Of a DNA stretch of 64,000 bases, positions 35,201 through 48,268 are shown piece by piece; within the stretch, counting starts at the first letter, position 1; each line of letters opens with the position of its first letter. The notes under the pieces are model-generated. The model was not told where the DNA came from. It was given only the letters and a program-made list of their open reading frames with translations, and made no database searches. Origin of the DNA: Polydactylus sextarius (taxonomy: Eukaryota > Chordata > Actinopteri > Polynemidae); NCBI GenBank assembly GCA_016801845.1, contig CM028917.1, forward strand, positions 5,339,501-5,403,500. The letters run 5' to 3'. Made by a program: the position numbers and the translations under genes.

Positions 35201-36880
35201 TGCATTACAGAGCAGTCTGACCTTACACAACAGACCCAAATATGTCCACACACACACACACACACTCAGGCACCTACTGTAGTAATGAGGTCACAGATAT
35301 TTAGCTGATAGCTCTGCCACTGTGTTTGTTGGTTTTTGCTTTTATTTTTTCATGTTTTTTTTATGAAGCTCCAGGTATATTTGCCAGCTGACTAGACCCC
35401 CCTCTCCCCTCGCCCCAATCACTACCACCATCCATTATCACCCCATCCTTCATTTTAATTGGTTTATCCAGCTGTGTGTCTTTTTTTATTTACCACTATA
35501 GTCGCCCTCAGATTTTTTATTCTAGTGCAAAATGGCTTTCATCCTAATTTACTGAAAATCCACACACACACACAGACACACACACACATATACACACACA
35601 AAGTGGCCTCTGATGTTTTTGTTTGTCGCTGTTTTTGTCTCTTCAGTGGCGTAGCATCGCTTTCCATTGCATTTTATCATGTTTTATTTGCAATGCACTG
35701 ACACACCAACTTTTCCATCTTAGCCTTAGTGTCAGGATGCTTTGTTTTCTAAAACTGAATATGAATGAACCCAAATTTATATGCAGTTTGAAAATGCACA
35801 TAATAGAAAAGCACTAAAGGTTCGTCTCTGTTCGTGTTATATATAAAAAAATAGATATATCCATTTCAAATGATGCCCACATACTTTCACGTGTCCTTTG
35901 CATTGATGTTAAGCAACACATATACTAGAGGGCATATCAGAGTCAAAAGCGTGTGACAATAATAATGACAATGTGATGAAAGTCGTAAGAAAACAACAAA
36001 AGCGACTGCATTTTAAAAAGAGTTTTAAAATTTCTGACAACTCAATGAACGTTTACATTTTTTTCATTGTGTCCTACAGTTGTGTCTTGTTCCAACTATT
36101 GGCTACACTGCCCTCTTATTATTTCAGGTGGTAATGCATTAGCATTAGCGAGCAAATTACTCTGTTGCGTTGGCCGTCTTGTGTTCCCTCCTACAAGTTT
36201 AAACCAACTACACTAAAATAACACAAAGAACAAGTGGTCAGTTGTCGTCTGAATGTTGTTACAGCACTATATTTCACTATATTTCTATATTTCTATGAGC
36301 TACAATGACCTCTGTGGGTAGAAGCTGGTAGTTACCGAACAGGATCGCATTCTAAATCTGTTGAGCGAACAGCTCACTCAGTTGCTCAAGTAACAAAGTC
36401 ATTATGTCACTACAAACCAGTAATCAGACTGTCCGTTCATGTCATGTCAGCCTTTGGCTGCTGTAAGTGACTGAAACATCTAAACCCACAGCAGCTGTGC
36501 GCTAAATTGTTGATGCTAGGAGCTAATCAGCAGCACACTTATGGAGAAATCAGCGTACACTGAGAGAACACACAGGCAGGCAAACTAAAGAGACTGAGAC
36601 GTCTGTTAACAACTGACAAATTGCTGCAAAGGCCCATGAGGATTTTTCCCTAAACGCCAAATGGCCAGCGCACCAACAACCTTCTGCAACTTCTGCTATG
36701 ATGTCCATATTTAGAACATCATAACTAACTTAGCCCCTTCTTCTTACTCCTAGCTTGTAGCTGTAAGCACATATAGGGCACAAACTTTTCATTGGACATC
36801 ATTCACTGTCAACAAAGTGAGATACCACAAGAACTTTCTTTGACCTTTGCTCTTTCTGTTAGAAATCATGTTATAGAATA
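30266..36880. other. Intergenic stretch with repeats, no gene
   Basis: No exon supported. A fragment ending in AACATGGGACCTTTAA near 30880-30895 resembles a fish MITE end. Other contents are purine tracts at 31340-31460 and 34835-34930, a CA repeat at 31587-31622, a T-tract with TG repeat at 32240-32273, AGTTAGTA-type low complexity at 33750-33795 and CA repeats at 35562-35600. Confidence 0.55.
31587..31622. repeat. (CA)n microsatellite
   Basis: Uninterrupted CA units. Confidence 0.95.
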
Positions 36881-36883
36881 CAT

Positions 36884-37142
36884 ATATCCATCCATTTTCA
36901 GCTGCTGCTTGAGGTTTGGGTTGGAAGGTATAGTCCTGGTGTCTCTCTCCTTGGCAACACTTTCCTCTTAAACGATCCAGTTTTTCCTTGGATAGATGAA
37001 ATACATCATTTCTCCAGCATCTTCTGCTTCTACATTGAGGTCTCCTCCCAGCTGGACATGCCCACAACACCTCCAACAAGAGGTGCTCAGGAGAAAACCT
37101 GATTAGATGTCCAAACAACCTCAACAGGCTTCTTTCCAAATG
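36884..37142 (-). mobile_element. LINE ORF2 C-terminal fragment
   Basis: The minus strand encodes RSLLRLFGHLIRFSPEHLLL, then a CPAGRRPQCRSRRCWRND segment and LDRLRG. This is the typical C-terminal tail of fish non-LTR retrotransposon polyproteins: a FGHxxR box, a GRRP box, then a W-rich box. Upstream and downstream parts are missing. Confidence 0.75.
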
Positions 37143-38207
37143 AACCCTGTGGTCCCACCACCCACAGGGCTGGGACCTGGGTGGGTGGCATAGAATAGTA
37201 ATTTACAACAGGAAACATAGTATGTTTTGACAGAAATATAACTGTTTTTTATGCACATATCTGCCAAGTTGCAAAATGTAGATACTGACCTATAATATTA
37301 TCTCTGGTGATACATTATCTCCTTACTAGCTATCTGCTCACTAAAGCATGGTTCAGCTTTTTTATGGCTTTGTTAAAGCACTTGAATAAAATCATGGTCT
37401 TAGAGTCATGGTCTGGGTATGACAAGATGCACTGATTGAATAAAAATGTGGCTACTGAACAAAGAGTATTTCCACTACTACTAATGCTATTTGACCCAAC
37501 AAATTTCTGAATTGTGCAATTTTCTACCTGGATTTTGTGTTTACTCAGACCATTGAGTTGAGACTTAGGGGGTCTAGAGCTTCTTGTTGTTTTAGAGTCA
37601 CAGCTCCTGATGGTCGAGCACAGAGAATCCTACATAAACTTCGATCTCACTTCACAACACATTATGTTCTATAGTGTAAACCAGTGGTGTGTCCTGCTGT
37701 GCTCCCCCAGCTCATCACACACACACACACACACGCACACACACGCACACACACGCACACACATATACACCCAGACCCACTATAGAAAATTCATGTTTGT
37801 GTGGGTGTGTGACCAAGAGGGAGAGAGAGAACTCATATACTCATCATGTTTTAATTTCAAATTCAGTTTGATCTGTTATTCTACTCTTCTCACGCAAGGG
37901 ATGTGCACACACACCCACACTCCCCCACACATACACACTCACACACACACACACACACACACACACAGTGAAAAAAACAGAGGCATGAGAAGCTTGTTTC
38001 TATGTCTACATATTATACACATATTATGATTTATTTTGTTTATTCTGCTGTGACTATGACTGGTGTGTGGTGTGTATGTGTGTAAGGATGTGTTAAAGTT
38101 GTATATGTACGAAAAGCGTAACTGCTCTTCTTGATCCTGAGCAGAGCTGCAGTATCTTTCTTTTCTCTACTTACCTGCTAATTTGCTGGGGTTTATTATT
38201 ATCCATC
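37143..38207. other. Spacer with CA repeats
   Basis: No gene seen. Contains CA-rich repeats at 37718-37763 and 37936-37967. Open frames over them are repeat-encoded. Confidence 0.6.
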
Positions 38208-38545
38208 CATCCATTTTGTACCACATTATCCTAGATCCTGGGGGTTGGAGCCTATCCCAGCTGCTCATGGACGAAGGAAGGAAGGTACACCCTGGATGGT
38301 CGCCAGCTCATCACAGGGCCACATATAGACACAAACAATCATTCATTCTCATATCAACACCTACGGGCAATTTAGTATGCTCAATTCACCTGTCCCCTAA
38401 TGCAAGCATGTTTTTGGCTGTGGGAGGAAACTCACACAGACACAGGGAGAACATGAAAACTCCACACAGAAAGCCCCTGAGGCCGACTCAGGACTTTCTT
38501 GCTGTGAGGCAACAGCACTAACCCCTGTGCCACTTTGCTGCCCAC
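38208..38545 (-). mobile_element. SINE-like interspersed repeat, copy 2
   Basis: Same family and orientation as 29940-30265. The plus-strand left end is the (ATCC)n simple tail, ATCCATCCATCC, so the element reads on the minus strand. The GGGAGGAAACTC, GGAGAACATGAAAACTCCAC and CTTGCTGTGAGGCAACAGCA words are shared. Confidence 0.78.
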
Positions 38546-40061
38546 TGTTTATTATTATTATATAATCTTTATTCAACCAGAAATAAAATTTTAATGACAC
38601 TAAAAATATCTTTTGCAAGAATGTCCTGGCCAAGACATCAAATCACATACAAAAATACAAAATCAGCTGTAACTGATGTAACTGACATTGGATCAATAAG
38701 ATTGCATGTTTGAAAATCATTATAATCATGATATTAATAAACCTGGTTATAGTTGATTGTAAATGACATGAATAGCAAGAGGAAATGTTTTGGCATTCTT
38801 CTGATGGCAATGTTTTGAAAATAAAAAATAATGAACAAAATTAAAATTCCAAACTTGGAAGTTGACTGATATTTCAATACACTCTTCCCTAATGAAAATG
38901 TTGACTTGACCTGCGTTTTTCTAACTGACATTTAAACACTAGTGACTGTATTTTATTCATTCCTTCTTATTTGGAAATGATATATATTTCTAGAGATTTT
39001 TTTCCATTGTGATTTTTCACTTCTTCTTTTTTCCCTGAAGCTGAATTTAGGAAGGAATTTAAACAAACCTTTCCATTGAATTTCTTCTCAGCTAAGACTT
39101 ACATTTGATACAAATGGTAACTGATATTAAAGTTTTCTTAAACAATTGAATAGTTTTTGTGATTTATGTTGTTTAATTGGATATGTATGTATACAATATA
39201 TCCTGTCCATCTGCTCCGTCATTTTGTTACAACAAGCTAAAGCTAATAAAGTCTGACATGGACAACAAGGTTACAATATTTAATTGTTATTAAAACTACA
39301 GCCTCCTTGATGATTATACAGTTGAATCCATCATAAACGGAACATTATAACCATCCTAAATGTCTAATGTATTTATTGTAGGACCTTAAAAACGTCACAG
39401 AATGCTTTATTTAACATGAGTACTCAAACTTTAATGCTCAGTTGCAGCCACTGCAGCTCTGAGTTGAAATGGTTTTAAGTTTGTTTTTGTTGTTGTTTAT
39501 GTGTTATGTGTTGTTGAGATTTTTTCAGCCACAAGAGGCTAAAGCCTACTCAAGCCTAAATATCATGAAAACTATTCATATTTTCTTTTACTGATTTTTC
39601 ATTTAAGCGAGTTAAACACTTTATATTCTGTATTAAGAAGGGATGTAATGGTACAGTTGGAAATATATTTTAGAATTTCATGGCATGGTAGTAAGAAGAG
39701 CAACAGAGTATACGAAACAGGTTGTGTTAAATACATCAAAATCAGGATTTCATATCTGCTAGAAAGCTATAAAACATACATGTCAACATAAACATGTCCT
39801 GACAGAGTTCCATACAACGCTTACAAATGTCGACCTGTCTCATCTGATGCACTCTTTGCATTTGAGATTCTTACCTTTCACTGACCCATAAATAATGACA
39901 GCAGAACACACACATACACACAAATGCTTGCACACACTATCACTCAGCATGTGCTTTATACATATACATAAATATATAAGAATCCACACCAGCTCTCTGG
40001 CAGTAACCATATACACAAGGAATGCGTAGACACAAGACACACACATACACATGTATGTATT

Positions 40062-40109
<48 letters not shown>

Positions 40110-40770
40110 TGTGTGTACACGATGCTGTGTCCCTGACGTGTGCCTTCCTGTTGTTTGCAGCAGCTCAGCAGTAGAACCTTCCTTTCAGCATAATGCAACA
40201 TGATGTGATGAATAACAACTCTTAGAAAAAAAAACAAAAAAACAACCGTTGTAAAGAAAAATCAGCAGGGTGACGGGAAGGATTTTCATCTCTATTTCTA
40301 TTTTAAGGTTAAATATTCATCTTGACACCTAGGCTGTGTGTTAAAACAAGATAAAACAGACCATGATCTACCTTAAGAAGTAAAATTAGAGAGTCATTCA
40401 AGACAGCACTGATTGAATTATGACAGTGCAAAACAATTCAACCATTAATATATTTGCACAAATGTGTCCCAGTGTCAGTGAGGTGTATCTATCTCCATTG
40501 AGCTGCCCCAACGAGCTAGCAGTAGTCAAGTCTCACCAAGGATGTAATGCCTCGCTGGTTGTATGTTAGCCAAGACTGTCAACAATTATATTTGCTGCCA
40601 GTTGATATACTGCTTCTGGAAATTCCCCATGCTACACTCAATAACATATTGTCTAATCTTCAAGCTCATTTACAGGATGTTTAAACATTATTGGTATCTT
40701 GGTAATTTAAACTATCCTGCTTTAATATTCTCACCATTATTGTCTCATCCAACATGCATATGAGCTAAAA
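38546..40770. other. Intergenic, no gene seen
   Basis: AT-rich unique sequence with a compound (TC)n(TG)n microsatellite at 40064-40118. Confidence 0.55.
40064..40118. repeat. (TC)n(TG)n microsatellite
   Basis: TC units pass directly into TG units. Confidence 0.95.
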
Positions 40771-40772
40771 AA

Positions 40773-41127
40773 CAGTGATCCGTCGCAATATCGCACTTCA
40801 CCTGTCGCGGCTTTGATACATCTTCTTTTTTTGTTTTTGTGGCTAGTATATGTAAATTTATATCACAGGAGCCTTCATTATATCGCAGGATTCTGCAGCC
40901 TACGGGTATTTTTTTATTTTTTTAGATTTTAATTATTTTTGCAGTGAATAAGCAACTTCTAGACTAAAAAATAAATAACAAGCATTAGAAAGGTTTATAC
41001 GAGTGTTGAGGGAGTTATAAAGGCTTAAAAAAATAAAATAAAATAAATACATGGTTACTACTTCACAGATTTTCACCTCTCGTGGGGGTTTCTGGAATCT
41101 AAACCCCATGATGGGTGAGGGACCACT
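40773..41127. mobile_element. Tigger/pogo-like MITE
   Basis: Left end CAGTGATCCGTCGCAATATC. The right end is the complement of CAGTGGTCCCTCACCCATCA. The CAGTGGTCC start and the CGCAATATCGC and TATCGCAGGA internal words are typical of Tigger-like elements. At 355 bp it can only be non-autonomous. A clean TA target duplication is not visible. Confidence 0.58.
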
Positions 41128-42660
41128 GTGTATTTGTTATGTATAGTTCCTGAATAGGCCCTGTGAGTCTCTTGAAAGTCCACAGGCAGCAGGAATCAGG
41201 AATAATATTCATAATATAACAGACTAAGCTGATTCCACTGTCAAACTTAGATACATGAATGAATCCAGGGAGAATGGAAGCTCCCGAGTGATGTCTTTGG
41301 TATTCTGTGTTCTACGGGTTGCAGTTCAGCATATCCAGGAAGTCATGAGGGCAGCAGGTATGTATGGGAGCTGATATCAGCAGCAGCCAAACTGAGCAGA
41401 TTTGTATGTGTTTTATTTTTCTCCATAAAAACTTAAGTGATACATGAAGTGGTCTCATCAGTGCATACAGCTACAATAAGCCACAAGATGATACAGACAA
41501 ACAACTTTGTCAGACAGGACTAGATTAGGTATCGGTTGGAGATTAAGATATGATACATGTATTTCCAAAAGATGGTCTATACCAATATAGATTTAACTCA
41601 ACATGTGTAATCTCAATTTAGTCGGACAAAAAAAGGACAAGAAGGGAAGGACAATTTGTAGAACTGTTCACTAGCAGTGTTCTGACAGATTCATTTTCAT
41701 ATGGTTTGAAATACAATGCATGCACACAGTACGGTACTACAGACTAAGTTACAAAACCCCTGGCTTTGTGTTTGGTTTCTCATCACAGGGGATTTAAAAA
41801 TATGGACCAACTGTTGTGTAATAAATATGTAATTTAGTTACTGGATGGATATTTACAGATCTACTGAACTTAACCTACTACCAGCTACACTAGCACCTCT
41901 TGCCTTGTAACACCACTTGTATCTGAAAGAGTGATTGTGAACTATTGTAGTGACAACCAATGAAACCTCAGTCCAACATGAGAGAATGAAGACCCAACAG
42001 CTGCCAGAGTGTTGTAAACCTCTATCCTCCATTCTTTCAAGAATGTCATCAGTAGATGTTCTTATCATGCGTTCAACTTATCTCTGACCAAAGGGTGCAC
42101 TACTACTTATCTTTCTTGTGGTGATCTTAATGGTCAACTAGTATCTCAGTGCAGTTGCCAACCATCATTTGTTGAGTAAACTCAGTGATCAGTTTAACTA
42201 CGGCAAAGCCGTTGAGGTGGACATCCTAACTTTCTGTCCTGACCTCTAATTGTTCGGAGCATGAAGACTTCTTGACCAGGGTTGTTTGGACTGAAGCAAT
42301 GTTTAAGAAGGCTGATAACATTTATAAGCCATTTATGGGTGGTTCCTTCCGGAAAGCAGCTGAAATTGGGGAATACATTTATTTTTCATGTTGTTTTGAA
42401 CATGTCCTTCCAGTCACCCCATCTTCCATATCTCTTGGACGTTCTCAACCTTTTTCCAGTACATCAAGGTTCAGCTAACACAAGACCCCGGAGACATCGA
42501 ACATAAATGGAACAGAACACTGAAAACTCACAAACATTGCGCATGTACTGCATGTCAATGTGAGCTATGAATGTTCTGCCTCCTTCCAACATCGCGTGAT
42601 CATTTCTCTGCTGTAAATTATGTGTGATGTCAACCATGAAAGCCTCTATACATGCATGTG
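41128..42660. other. Intergenic, no gene seen
   Basis: Mostly unique sequence. No splice-supported open frame recognised. Confidence 0.5.
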
Positions 42661-42663
42661 TGT

Positions 42664-43150
42664 GCATACATTTTCCTTTTTTTTACCCCAGGCTCACACA
42701 ATCACAGCCTTGTCTAATCGTGTTTGTTTGCCTTTTTCCCTCTGTCCGTTTCAGTTTTCATCTCTATTTTTACACTTGTCTTTCCTCTGCTTCCATCTCT
42801 CTCTCGTCATTGGCTCCTCTGTGTGCCTTTCACCCCTCTATCCTGTTTTTGTCACTCCATACAAGTTTTCTTGTCTGTCAATACTCATTCTCTTCCTCTT
42901 TATTTTCCTCATTATTCTTCAGTTCTAGTCTGTCTCTATCCCTGTCTCCTCCACCTCATCTCTCTGTCTTTCTCCCTCTCTGCCTCTCTGAGAAGTTTAA
43001 CCTACTTACACTACAGCTGTCTGTTGAATAATGGAAGAGAGACAGTTACTATCAGTGTCTCCATCAGCAGGATCCTGCCTTTGATCTCAGCTCCTCTTCC
43101 CTTCCCTCCTGACTTTCCTCACAACTTCTCTCCTAAGTTTACTCTCACCT
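42664..43150. repeat. Pyrimidine-rich tract, about 500 bp
   Basis: The plus strand is strongly biased to C and T (runs such as CTCTGTCTTTCTCCCTCTCT). This keeps three frames open and produces Ser/Leu/Phe/Pro-rich translations, so those frames are compositional artefacts. Confidence 0.75.
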
Positions 43151-43559
43151 CCTTCTGGTAACCTAACTTATTTCCCCCGTTTTACTTTCTTCTCACAGTT
43201 TGTAAAAGCAAAAGGATACAACTATTATAACTATTACTTATGGCACAGTATAATCACATTACTATTAAAGTGCACACTGACAATAACTAGACTGGGTTAA
43301 GAACACTGAGACCGAAGCCTCTTGCCACAGGAAGTCATCAGACTTTGCAGACCTCCTTTGGAGTTTCAGACACTCTGAGTCAATGGGCTCCGTTGTGTTT
43401 TATACATTATACATTTGCAGTTGTACATACAGTTTTATACATATTTTACAAAATGTTTATGCATTTTGACATATATTTGACATATTCACATGTGCAGATT
43501 TCTTACTCTTATTATAAAATTTAGATGGAAAAATACATTTCTGACTACAAAAATAAATA

Positions 43560-43562
<3 letters not shown>

Positions 43563-43599
<37 letters not shown>

Positions 43600-43620
43600 A
43601 TATATATATATATATATATT
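43563..43620. repeat. (AT)n microsatellite
   Basis: AT units with one TGTG interruption. A TG repeat follows at 43676-43707. Confidence 0.95.
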
Positions 43621-43671
43621 AAACTGGAGTTTTGTGTGTGTGTTAATGGTGATAAAGGAGCACACCATCCA

Positions 43672-43707
<36 letters not shown>

Positions 43708-43710
<3 letters not shown>

Positions 43711-45260
43711 GATACACACACAATACTTGATAGTCAGATACATCCACTAAGGGCTTTGCAGACAATAAGTAAAAAGAAAATGCAGCGTGAATAGAGCTTT
43801 TCAGTTAGATGTGAGACTGTGACCTCCACATAACCTTTCCCCTCCCTTCCTCTTTTTACCCTTCACTTTATTCTCTCTCCTCCACACTTCACATCCCTCC
43901 ATTCACATTCTCCTCACCTTCATGCTCACTCTCTGCTAATTGTTGCAGTAGCTGTTACCCGCTTTGTCCTGATTTCCGTTCCTTTGAGCACTTGACTTAA
44001 TTCTCTCTGTGCGCTGCCCAGGCCTGTTGATTTGTGTTACGTTGGACATGACATTTCTTTTCATGTTCAAATGCCTGGTCGAAATGTGTTATCATGCCAT
44101 GAATTTCAGATATTCACATGCATCAATTTAGTTTGAGATTTGCCACGTTTGAGCCAAATGGCAATAACCAAAGCTGGGTGTGAAGAAGGCACATAGCTGA
44201 ATTAAGCTGCTTGGACGCCTCAGCATAAAGCATGAGCTGCTAAGGTTCAGCAAGTCCCTCCTGTATGCCAAGTTTATTATTCTCGTTCCTGATTACCTAC
44301 AATTATTTAAAATAGATGTACCATGTGAGCTCTATATTATTTTTATTAATAAATGTCTTTAAATTACATTTTACAGAATGTCTTAGGGCTTGTTTCATGT
44401 CAGTTGATAGTGAACTTTAGTAGCATATGTTCCTATAATTCCTTCAATCTCACACAAAATTACAGTTAATAAAATGACCAAAACCAACCAACCAAACAGT
44501 GTGTCAGCTTTTAGGCACTACATGGTAATGTGTCTTCAAAAATATCCTAGTATTTAAAGCTATTATTCAAATTTAACGTTTTCTATCCTTGAAAACGTTA
44601 TGTTGTCAGATGTTCTTTGTGGTTATAGTGGACATTTCATTATAAACTATAATGAAATTTTTTCAGTTTGTCATAATAGGGATGCATACTTTTGGACATA
44701 TTTGTAGGGGCATTTCCCATGGAAGTGTTGGCTAATATTTGATAGCTAGTTTTCCTGTTGGTATATACAAATCAGATCTAGTTTATATGTTTTCTTACAA
44801 GTTGCAAACTGTGTTTGTTATGTAGTGTCAGCTAGTTACGTTCAATGTCCCAACAAGTCAAAGTGAATTAAGATTTCAGGTCATGTTATTTCAGCACATT
44901 CACACCACCCAAACTCTAACTATGTCATCAGACCAGCTCAGTGTTTGACTAGTTTTTGCCAGAATGCAAATACATATTAGAAAAAAAAAAACATGAAAAT
45001 GCTGTGAAATGCAATGCAAAGCATGACTTGCCAGTGAACTGTTTTTGGATTAGTTTTCAATCTGCCAATATTCGCCCCCCAACAGCCTACACTAGTTTAA
45101 TGATAATCATAACCAACAGCTGCTATCAAGTAATAGATCTATATGTTCAGAACTTAAATGAATTACATTACTTTTACAGCAAGTATTTGAAAGTTTTATA
45201 TGATTGCTATTTCAGTCTCAAACCTCAATGCCATTGTGACCTTAAAAACAGTCACGGGCT
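43708..45260. other. Intergenic, no gene seen
   Basis: No exon, RNA gene or clear mobile element recognised. Confidence 0.5.
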
Positions 45261-45264
45261 AAAC

Positions 45265-45400
45265 TAAGTCTGTAGTATAAATGTCTAGAGAACAATGAAT
45301 GGCTATACCAAATTTCTTGGCATTCCATCTGATAGTTGTGATATTTCAGGACCAAAGTGGTGGACGTGACTGACTGACATAGTTATCTGTAGAGTGCACT
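45265..45400 (+). repeat. Dispersed fish repeat fragment
   Basis: Contains CCAAATTTCTTGGCATTCCA, TCTGATAGTTGTGATATTTC and GGACCAAAGTGGTGGACG in the order of a repeat very frequent in fish noncoding DNA. Family not named. Confidence 0.6.
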
Positions 45401-46809
45401 GCTGCTGTGGCCAAAGTATAAAAGAATCAGCCATGCGAACATGGCTGTAGCCCTGAGAGGACAGAAACACATAGAAAACACCAAGGTCTCTGGGAATACT
45501 CACGTCTCACACATGTCCGCCACTGGTGAGCAGCTCCAACAAGCTGTCACTCCAAATTCAGTTTGAACTGAATCCACTTTATGGCTTACAGTGATACATA
45601 TCTGCACAGGAACTGTCTTGAGTTATTGGTTAGCACTTAACAGTTTTGCTGGTTCTTTTATTCGATTAATCTCAGTACTATCTAAACCCATTCTTTAGCT
45701 TTGTCAATTTTATGATGCTTTTGCATTCAAGCCACTACAAAAAAAATCTAATCTTCATCATCATCCTCCTCCTACTGCAATACCGCATCAAACTCAGTTT
45801 CACTCTGTGGTTTTCATAGATTTAATGTCCTGTATCAATTAACAGGGAGCAATGAATGTGATGTGCTTCCTCCGCTCATATTTTGAACTGTGGCTAATCA
45901 ATACAGGGAGGCCTCACAGCAAGGACAAACACTCACTCACTGAAACAGTGCGTGGGTGTACACGTGTTACTAGATATGTTAGCAACTAATGCATTCATGC
46001 ATTGATGCATGAACAGGCTCTAATGTGACTTTACATCTGCATGCGCAAGTATACATGCAAGCATGCAATATTTGGATTGTACATGATAACACTCTGTAAG
46101 CCTCTGTAAAGAAGTAATGTCGCATTAAGCAGGAAACAGCTGATGATGCTTGCAGGCTGCGTAGCAATAGAAGAACTGGATGGCTCGGTCTTGATCTTGT
46201 TCACGAGTGATGGTATGATGGAGCAGGAGGTTGATCACACAGCATAATGCAGTTTAAGAGTTACTTTATCGGTCAGTGTTTTTGTATTAACTTCTACAAA
46301 GTATACACAGCGACTTTGCCTACAAATACACAGGTCATTATCACAGAGTATTCAAACAATAGATGTTTTGTAATACATTTGGCAAAATAGGAGCAACAAG
46401 AGAGAAATGAGGTCAAACCAGTGTTTTTTTAAACCAATAAATGGCCATAGCATGTGTCATTTCTATTGTGGTTGCATCTGTGTCTTTTTCTCTACATTTC
46501 AGAAAAAAGGTACACTGTGTTTTCATGTCTGATTCTATTCTTATCAAGTGGAGTGACCTTTGCATGTATACATTTGCATAGAAATGTAACTGACTAAATA
46601 ATATGGGAGTCACAGAGGTATTTGTTATATAACTACAAAAAGGGAAAAAGTCCAGATAATTCAAATCTATTTCAATTCTGCTTACATTTTAATATTCCAT
46701 CTTGGCTTAGTATTTTCAATCTTGCTGTGAAGACAAGATATATTAGAAATAATACACACAGAATTCATTCATGAATTACTTCAAACCTTCCCTGTATTTG
46801 CTCAAGTGT

Positions 46810-47098
46810 TAGAGGTCAGATTACATTGGAGTCTATGGGACGTGTTGAGGATATTTCTTCAACTGTCAACAGTCCTTCAACAACTGACAGCTTAAAAACC
46901 ATAAGTCCTATTGATGAAGTGGTCACACGGTGTAAAATCCCCCTATAACTCAATGTATACATTGTTTATGAGAAGTTGTGGCAGCTACGAGACAAATGCA
47001 TAAAATAAATCAGCAGAGCAGTTAGAGTTGATGACATCATAGGTCATGTGACTCAGTCTGACCTGCACCCACACATTATAAACTCAGAAACTGTAAAA
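46810..47098 (+). repeat. Dispersed repeat, copy 1 (upstream of RAR promoter region)
   Basis: Shares with 54548-54862, in the same orientation and order, CATTGGAGTCTATGG, ACCATAAGTCCTATTGAT, TGTGGCAGCTAC, AGGTCATGTGACTCA, and CACATTATAAACTCAG. It ends about 200 bases before the TATA-like box at 47306. Confidence 0.85.
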
Positions 47099-47305
47099 TA
47101 AATCAAACCATAAAACGTAGACTGTGATGACTGAAAAACTACACAAGACAGTTTGACCTATTTAAAGCTTAAATGAAGTCTCTAACTGAAGGCATGTTGA
47201 AGTATTAACGCTTGAAAGAAAAATGTTAACAGAAAATATGAAATACATTGCAATACATAGTATGCGAAATATTTTGGTTGGATATTTGTTTTTACGTTGA
47301 AGCGT

Positions 47306-47313
47306 TATAAAAA
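47306..47313 (+). promoter_or_regulatory. TATA-like box upstream of RAR exon 1
   Basis: TATAAAAA in a GC-poor to GC-richer transition, about 1.15 kb before the RAR start codon. Retinoid-inducible RAR isoform promoters are often TATA-containing, but no transcript start can be proven from sequence. Confidence 0.35.
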
Positions 47314-47426
47314 CAGACGCACAGATAGTTATATAACTTAGTAGTTGTGAACAGTTGTCAGTAGCTACAGTTTGGAAGCACGCGCAGAGCAGGTAGGTGG
47401 AGCTCGTGCGCAGCTGGTGTCAGTCA

Positions 47427-47430
<4 letters not shown>

Positions 47431-47463
<33 letters not shown>
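47431..47463. repeat. (GA)n repeat
   Basis: About 16 GA units in the RAR 5' region, possibly within the 5' UTR. Confidence 0.93.
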
Positions 47464-47464
<1 letters not shown>

Positions 47465-48249
47465 CCGTCGGGTACAGAGCGGAGGTTACCACAGGACACT
47501 GCTGCCTGCGCCGCTGCTCGACCTCAACAATAGCAGCAAGCCGCAGACGAACCTAAACTCGGACATATCTCCTTCTTTCTTCACTCAACCGACCGGCAAC
47601 GTAACGTAATTTTCGGATATTGCGCTTATTGGACATACAGCTGCAAGTTCAAAGTCATACATGACAACGTTAATGAGTCAGGAACCGGAGAGACCGGAGC
47701 AGCGTTTTCCACCGACCGGACCTCTTTACTTTTCGCTGTCAGCTACATTCATTTACAGCATGTGTGGATTTAAGGTAAACCGTGTCGGCTTTGACGTTAA
47801 AGACGCTGTTGGAGACACGGACTGTTTGTGTGCTTGGATTCAGTGATTAGCAAGCGGTGTGATAATTACATAAGACATTTTTAAGCTGTGAAAAAAATAA
47901 ATAAAAAAAATAGTGCGTGAAACTGCGAACGTTAACGACGCATGAGCTGTTTAAAACCGCAGGACACGGGCTCAATGTAAGACGAGGTCATAATGATACA
48001 CGCCGCAGGAGTGTCGGTGTAGTAGTGTACTGTTACACGGTTTGCCCTCTTTTCTTTTCTTTTTCTTTCTTTTTTTTTTTTTAATCTCCCGTGTTACTGA
48101 AAAGTAATACCTTCCCCGGTTCAGTTTCAGTAACAAAGTCGGTGACACTTGTAGCATTTGAACTGTACAAAGGACAACGCGTCTTATTCGTCGGCGAATC
48201 CGACAGCGAAGTTTGACAGTAAACTGTCCGAGCTCCTCTAAAGGCTGAA

Positions 48250-48268
48250 AGGTCACCGGGACAGGTCA
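48250..48268 (+). promoter_or_regulatory. Paired AGGTCA half-sites (direct repeat, 7-bp spacer)
   Basis: AGGTCACCGGGACAGGTCA has two perfect nuclear-receptor half-sites in direct orientation, about 190 bases before the RAR ATG. DR5, DR2 and DR1 are the classical retinoic acid elements; seven is non-classical. Confidence 0.4.

Noticed and set aside
37718..37967. Clustered regularly spaced repeats resembling a CRISPR-like array
   Set aside because: They are simple CA microsatellites in a vertebrate genome, without unique spacers.
37610..38029. Open frame rich in His and Thr
   Set aside because: It is translation of CA microsatellites with no domain, splice or start support.
42620..43161. Three overlapping long frames of Ser/Leu/Phe-rich protein
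   Set aside because: All three frames are open because the strand is nearly pure pyrimidine, so this is composition and not coding.
47648..47660. AAGTTCAAAGTCA as a possible retinoic acid response element
   Set aside because: The second half-site lacks a G of the consensus and the spacing does not fit DR1, DR2 or DR5 well.
47661..47846. 61-codon frame in the RAR 5' region that could be an alternative N terminus
   Set aside because: The donor after 47774 is in phase 0 while RAR exon 2 needs phase 1, and a phase-0 join gives an immediate stop. It may be only an upstream ORF or noncoding exon.
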